A stretch of 64,000 nt of DNA from Citrobacter youngae ATCC 29220. GTDB taxonomy: Bacteria > Pseudomonadota > Gammaproteobacteria > Enterobacterales > Enterobacteriaceae. The stretch is taken from contig NZ_GG730300.1 in assembly GCF_000155975.1 (NCBI RefSeq), positions 743 to 64,742 on the forward strand. The letters are read 5' to 3'. The translations under genes and the position numbers were made by a program. Below, in pieces: positions 59,816-64,000 of the stretch (the stretch's first letter is position 1; each line of letters begins with the position of its first letter). Under the pieces are notes generated by a model that saw only the letters and a program-made list of their open reading frames with translations, ran no database searches and had not been told where the DNA came from.

Positions 59816-59846
59816 ATAGGATTTACATATAATTAGAGGAAGAAAA

Positions 59847-62108
59847 ATGACAATATTGAATCACACCCTCGGTTTCCCTCGCGTTGGCCTGCGTCGCGAG
59901 CTGAAAAAAGCGCAAGAAAGCTACTGGGCGGGAAATTCTTCCCGTGAAGATTTGCTGACCGTTGGTCGTGAGCTGCGCGCCCGCCACTGGGATCAGCAGA
60001 AACAGGCGGGCGTTGACCTGCTGCCGGTGGGCGATTTTGCCTGGTACGATCACGTGCTGACCACCAGCCTGCTGCTCGGCAACGTCCCGGCCCGCCACCA
60101 GAATAAAGATGGCTCGGTCGACATTGATACCTTATTCCGCATTGGCCGCGGTCGCGCCCCGACGGGTGAGCCAGCGGCGGCGGCAGAAATGACCAAATGG
60201 TTTAACACCAACTATCACTACATGGTGCCGGAGTTCACCAAAGGCCAGCAGTTCAAACTGACCTGGACCCAACTGCTGGATGAAGTGGACGAAGCGCTGG
60301 CGCTCGGCCATAAGGTGAAGCCCGTGCTGTTGGGGCCGGTTACCTACCTGTGGCTGGGGAAAGTGAAAGGCGAGCCGTTTGACCGCCTGAGCCTGTTGAA
60401 CGACATTCTGCCGGTTTACCAGCAGGTGCTGGCTGAACTGGCGAAACGTGGTATTGAGTGGGTACAGATCGATGAACCCGCGTTGGTGCTGGAACTGCCT
60501 CAGGTTTGGCTCAACGCCTTCAAACCCGCATACGACGCGCTGACGGGTCAGGTGAAGTTGCTGCTGACCACCTATTTTGAGGGCGTAACGCCAAACCTGG
60601 ATACCATTACCGCGCTGCCGGTGCAGGGGCTGCACGTTGATTTCGTTCATGGCAAAGATGACGTTGCCGAGCTGCACCAGCGCCTGCCTGCCGACTGGCT
60701 GCTGTCAGCCGGGCTGGTGAATGGCCGCAACGTCTGGCGCGCCGATCTCAGCGGAAAGTATGCACAAATTAAGGACATCGTCGGGAAACGTGCGCTGTGG
60801 GTGGCCTCTTCCTGTTCCCTGTTACACAGCCCGATTGATTTGAGCGTGGAAACTCGCCTGGATGCGGAAGTCAAAAGCTGGTTCGCCTTTGCGCTACAAA
60901 AATGCGGTGAGCTGGCGCTGCTGCGCGATGCGTTGAATAGCGGTGATACGGCGGCAATTGTGGCGTGGAGCGCCCCAATCCAGGCGCGTCGTCACTCCAC
61001 CCGCGTACATAACGCCGCGGTGGAAAAACGTCTGGCGGCGATCACCGCGCAGGACAGCCAGCGTGCTAACGCTTACCCGGAACGCGCCAGAGCGCAGCGT
61101 GCCCGCTTTAATCTCCCGGCCTGGCCGACCACCACGATTGGCTCATTCCCGCAAACTACGGAGATTCGCGGCCTGCGCCTGGACTTCAAAAAGGGCAACC
61201 TGGATGCCGGTAATTATCGCACTGGTATCGCGGAACATATCAAACAGGCGATCGTTGAACAGGAACGTCTGGGGCTCGACGTGCTGGTGCACGGTGAGGC
61301 TGAACGTAACGACATGGTGGAATATTTTGGCGAGCATCTGGACGGTTTCGTCTTTACCCAGAACGGTTGGGTGCAGAGCTACGGCTCTCGCTGCGTGAAG
61401 CCGCCGGTGGTCATTGGCGACGTCAGCCGCCCGGAAGCGATCACCGTGGACTGGGCGAAGTACGCGCAGTCGCTGACCGACAAGCCGGTAAAAGGCATGT
61501 TGACCGGTCCGGTGACCATTCTTTGCTGGTCGTTCCCGCGTGAAGACGTAACGCGTGAAACCATCGCGAAGCAGATTGCGCTGGCGCTGCGTGATGAGGT
61601 GGCGGATCTGGAAGCGGCGGGCATCGGCATCATTCAGATCGACGAACCGGCGCTGCGCGAAGGTCTGCCGCTGCGGCGCAGCGACTGGGCCGCGTATCTG
61701 GAGTGGGGCGTGGAAGCTTTCCGCATTAACGCGGCAGTGGCGAAGGATGAAACCCAGATCCACACCCACATGTGTTACTGCGAGTTCAACGACATCATGG
61801 ATTCCATTGCGGCGCTGGATGCGGACGTGATCACCATTGAGACCTCACGCTCCGACATGGAGCTACTGGAATCGTTTGAAGAGTTCGACTATCCAAACGA
61901 AATCGGGCCGGGCGTGTACGACATTCACTCGCCGAACGTCCCGAGCGTGGAGTGGATTGAGGCCCTGCTGAAGAAGGCCGGGCAGCGTATTCCGGCGGAG
62001 CGACTGTGGGTGAACCCGGACTGCGGCCTGAAAACGCGCGGCTGGCCGGAAACCCGAGCCGCGCTGGCTAACATGGTCAAAGCCGCGCAAAATCTGCGTC
62101 AGGCGTAA
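59847..62108 (+). CDS. metE: MetE, cobalamin-independent methionine synthase
   Basis: A 753-residue enzyme that transfers a methyl group from methyltetrahydrofolate triglutamate to homocysteine without B12. The N- and C-terminal barrels derive from a duplication. Zinc ligands are in HTHMCYCEF and [12 protein letters not shown]. The N-terminal [19 protein letters not shown] motif is typical. AGAGGAAG precedes the ATG. It is activated by MetR-homocysteine and repressed by MetJ, both with visible sites. Confidence 0.99.
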   Translation: MTILNHTLGFPRVGLRRELKKAQESYWAGNSSREDLLTVGRELRARHWDQQKQAGVDLLPVGDFAWYDHVLTTSLLLGNVPARHQNKDGSVDIDTLFRIGRGRAPTGEPAAAAEMTKWFNTNYHYMVPEFTKGQQFKLTWTQLLDEVDEALALGHKVKPVLLGPVTYLWLGKVKGEPFDRLSLLNDILPVYQQVLAELAKRGIEWVQIDEPALVLELPQVWLNAFKPAYDALTGQVKLLLTTYFEGVTPNLDTITALPVQGLHVDFVHGKDDVAELHQRLPADWLLSAGLVNGRNVWRADLSGKYAQIKDIVGKRALWVASSCSLLHSPIDLSVETRLDAEVKSWFAFALQKCGELALLRDALNSGDTAAIVAWSAPIQARRHSTRVHNAAVEKRLAAITAQDSQRANAYPERARAQRARFNLPAWPTTTIGSFPQTTEIRGLRLDFKKGNLDAGNYRTGIAEHIKQAIVEQERLGLDVLVHGEAERNDMVEYFGEHLDGFVFTQNGWVQSYGSRCVKPPVVIGDVSRPEAITVDWAKYAQSLTDKPVKGMLTGPVTILCWSFPREDVTRETIAKQIALALRDEVADLEAAGIGIIQIDEPALREGLPLRRSDWAAYLEWGVEAFRINAAVAKDETQIHTHMCYCEFNDIMDSIAALDADVITIETSRSDMELLESFEEFDYPNEIGPGVYDIHSPNVPSVEWIEALLKKAGQRIPAERLWVNPDCGLKTRGWPETRAALANMVKAAQNLRQA

Positions 62109-62163
62109 TTTTGTACCCGGTAAGCGCTGGCGCTTATCGCGGTTACAGAAAGTCGCAACAGTT

Positions 62164-62196
62164 GTAGGCCCGGTAAGGCATCGCCGCCACCGGGCA
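62164..62196. repeat. REP element after metE
   Basis: A REP unit, gtaggcccggtaaggc...gccaccgggca, lies between the convergent genes metE and ysgA. A degenerate REP-like unit at about 62115-62145 precedes it. Confidence 0.87.
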
Positions 62197-62204
62197 ATTA
62201 ATGT

Positions 62205-63011
62205 TTATTTCTTCCCGCCGTATTGCGCGAACCACTCCAGCATTCTCTGCCAGCCATCTTTGGCGGACTCTTCGTGGTAGCTCGGGCGATAATCGGCGTT
62301 AAACGCATGTCCGGCATCGGGATAAACCACAATTTCCGCTTTGGCATTGGCGGCACGTAGCGCCTGACGCATTGTTTCAACGGTATCTTGCGGAATACTG
62401 GTGTCCTGGCCGCCATACAGTCCCAACACGGGAGCATTCAGATCGGTGGCAATATCAACAGGGTGTTTCGGGGCGTTAAGCGTTTTATCGCCCACCAGTT
62501 TGCCATACCACGCTACCGCTGCTTTTAACTGCGGATTGTGCGCCGCATACAGCCAGGTGATGCGGCCGCCCCAGCAAAACCCGGTGATCGCTAATCGATG
62601 CGCGTCACCGCCGTTGCGGGAGGCCCAACTGGCGACGTGGTCCAGATCGGCCAGTACCTGAGAGTCAGGCACTTTGGCGACAAGGCCGCTGAGCAGCGTG
62701 GGGATATCGGCAAAGTCATTGGGATCGCCTTCGCGGAAATAGAGCTCTGGTGCGATAGCCAGATATCCTTCCAGGGCCAGGCGGCGACAAACGTCACGAA
62801 TGTGTTCATGAATGCCAAAAATCTCCTGCACGACAATGACCACTGGCAGCGGGCCATCGGTCTGTTTTGGTCGTGCGTGATACGCTGGCATATCATCGCC
62901 TTGGGAAGGTATGGACGTTACACCGGCGATGATTGCATTATCCGGTGTGTGAACCGTGGTAGACGTCGGTGGAGATACAGCAGGTGCAAAGCCAGATTGT
63001 CGTGTTGTCAT
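62205..63011 (-). CDS. ysgA: YsgA, dienelactone-hydrolase-family protein
   Basis: A 268-residue alpha/beta hydrolase of the dienelactone (carboxymethylenebutenolide) hydrolase family. The nucleophile motif ITGFCWGGRI carries the catalytic Cys; VVIVVQEIFGIHEHIRD and DAGHAFNADYRPSYHEESA carry the Glu and His regions. The enteric substrate is unknown. No signal peptide is evident. It is divergent from udp. Confidence 0.93.
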   Translation of the reverse strand: MTTRQSGFAPAVSPPTSTTVHTPDNAIIAGVTSIPSQGDDMPAYHARPKQTDGPLPVVIVVQEIFGIHEHIRDVCRRLALEGYLAIAPELYFREGDPNDFADIPTLLSGLVAKVPDSQVLADLDHVASWASRNGGDAHRLAITGFCWGGRITWLYAAHNPQLKAAVAWYGKLVGDKTLNAPKHPVDIATDLNAPVLGLYGGQDTSIPQDTVETMRQALRAANAKAEIVVYPDAGHAFNADYRPSYHEESAKDGWQRMLEWFAQYGGKK

Positions 63012-63136
63012 GGTATTCTCCGTACCCTTAAATATTCAGCCAAAAAGCGCATTATTAACTATAGACATATGCAACGAACCACATTGCCTTAAACGGTCTA
63101 TCTTTTGTGCAAGGCATCCTTACATCACGCCATTTA

Positions 63137-63204
63137 TGTGATGAATATCACTATTTGATGGTAATTGAATGCAATTGATTTACATCATAGTGATGGCTGT
63201 CACG
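63137..63204. promoter_or_regulatory. udp regulatory region: two CRP sites flanking a CytR region
   Basis: TGTGA-N6-TCACT (63137-63152) and AGTGA-N6-TCACG (63189-63204) have centres 52 bp apart. That is the spacing of CRP sites at -41.5 and -93.5 in E. coli udp, with CytR binding in between. This predicts a start near 63238, with a TAAAGT -10 at 63226-63231. Confidence 0.82.
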
Positions 63205-63276
63205 AAAATTTGTTCATGCCTTCGGTAAAGTGTGTTTTTGCTTCTTCTGACAAAACCGATTCACAGAGGAGTTTTT

Positions 63277-64000
63277 ATGTCTAAGTCTGATGTTTTTCAT
63301 CTCGGCCTCACTAAGAACGATTTACAAGGGGCTCAGCTCGCTATCGTCCCTGGCGACCCGGAGCGTGTGGAAAAGATCGCCGCGCTGATGGATAAGCCGG
63401 TTAAGCTGGCATCCCATCGCGAGTTCACTACCTGGCGTGCTGAGCTGGATGGTAAAGCAGTGATCGTTTGCTCTACCGGTATCGGCGGCCCGTCCACCTC
63501 TATTGCCGTAGAAGAACTGGCGCAACTGGGCATTCGTACCTTCCTGCGTATCGGTACGACTGGCGCAATTCAGCCGCATATCAATGTTGGCGACGTGCTG
63601 GTCACCACCGCGTCTGTTCGTCTGGATGGCGCAAGCCTGCACTTCGCGCCAATGGAATTCCCGGCCGTTGCGGACTTCGAGTGCACCACCGCGCTGGTGG
63701 AAGCGGCGAAATCTATCGGTGCCACCACCCACGTCGGCGTTACCGCATCTTCTGACACCTTCTACCCGGGCCAGGAGCGTTATGACACCTTCTCTGGCCG
63801 TGTAGTGAGCCGTTTCAAAGGCTCCATGGAAGAGTGGCAGTCTATGGGCGTGATGAACTACGAAATGGAATCTGCAACGTTGCTGACCATGTGCGCAAGC
63901 CAGGGCCTGCGTGCAGGTATGGTTGCTGGCGTTATCGTTAACCGTACTCAGCAAGAGATCCCAAATGCGGAAACGATGAAACAAACGGAAAGCCACGCGG
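63277..64000 (+). CDS. udp: Udp, uridine phosphorylase (3' end beyond window)
   Basis: The first 241 residues of uridine phosphorylase (253 in E. coli) are present; the gene runs off the right edge. It cleaves uridine with phosphate to uracil and ribose-1-phosphate. The phosphate-binding motif [12 protein letters not shown] and the family signature [20 protein letters not shown] are present; [10 protein letters not shown] binds the ribose. GAGGAG lies seven bases upstream of the ATG. It is controlled by CRP and CytR through the sites at 63137-63204. Confidence 0.98.
   Translation, partial: MSKSDVFHLGLTKNDLQGAQLAIVPGDPERVEKIAALMDKPVKLASHREFTTWRAELDGKAVIVCSTGIGGPSTSIAVEELAQLGIRTFLRIGTTGAIQPHINVGDVLVTTASVRLDGASLHFAPMEFPAVADFECTTALVEAAKSIGATTHVGVTASSDTFYPGQERYDTFSGRVVSRFKGSMEEWQSMGVMNYEMESATLLTMCASQGLRAGMVAGVIVNRTQQEIPNAETMKQTESHA

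Overview
The window is a stretch of conserved enterobacterial chromosome. It corresponds to the region that runs from the end of the rrnC operon to udp near 85 min on the Escherichia coli map. Almost every product is recognisable as an ortholog of an E. coli or Salmonella protein, in the same order and orientation. Several points argue against E. coli itself: ilvG is intact, a fabV-type enoyl reductase gene lies between ilvA and ilvY, and neither aslA/aslB (between proM and glmZ) nor yigE/yigF/yigG (around corA) is present. The best description is a non-Escherichia member of the Enterobacteriaceae, Citrobacter-like. The genus is an inference, not a demonstration.

Layout, left to right. (1) 1-380: the 3' end of a 5S rRNA, tRNA-Asp and tRNA-Trp, the tail of an rrnC-type operon. 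(2) 441-3277: hdfR, maoP and yifB. (3) 3628-14146: branched-chain amino acid synthesis, namely the ilvL-attenuated ilvXGMEDA operon, then fabV, then divergent ilvY and ilvC. (4) 14262-21770: ppiC, rep, gppA, rhlB, trxA, the rho leader peptide and rho. (5) 21962-32798: the enterobacterial common antigen (ECA) cluster wecA-wzzE-wecBCDE-wzxE-wecF-wzyE-wecG. (6) 33075-35347: amino acid permease yifK, the argX-hisR-leuT-proM tRNA operon and the small RNA gene glmZ. (7) 35444-42462: hemCDXY, divergent from cyaA. (8) 42540-48633: cyaY, lptM, dapF, yigA, xerC, yigB and uvrD. (9) 48820-52579: the Mg2+-responsive corL-corA leader and corA, rarD, yigI and pldA. (10) 52668-58770: recQ, rhtC, rhtB, pldB, yigL and yigM. 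(11) 58658-64000: metR and metE divergent, ysgA, and udp, which runs off the right edge.

How the genes work together: ilvGMEDA plus ilvC make isoleucine and valine, with attenuation at ilvL and IlvY activation at ilvC. The ECA genes build undecaprenyl-PP-linked GlcNAc-ManNAcA-Fuc4NAc repeats, flip them and polymerise them. hemC and hemD make uroporphyrinogen III. dapF feeds lysine and peptidoglycan. xerC resolves chromosome dimers. uvrD, rep and recQ are DNA helicases. metR activates metE.

No insertion sequence, prophage, CRISPR array, integron or defence island is visible, and I found no undescribed multi-gene system. The second-look signals are mostly regulatory and structural. They include two ERIC elements, one lengthened by four back-to-back hairpins; many REP elements; a corA leader with corL; a rhoL leader peptide that has lost its usual ATG; an altered tRNA-Trp T stem that resembles the adjacent tRNA-Asp; a fabV gene; and a 113-bp convergent overlap of yigM and metR.
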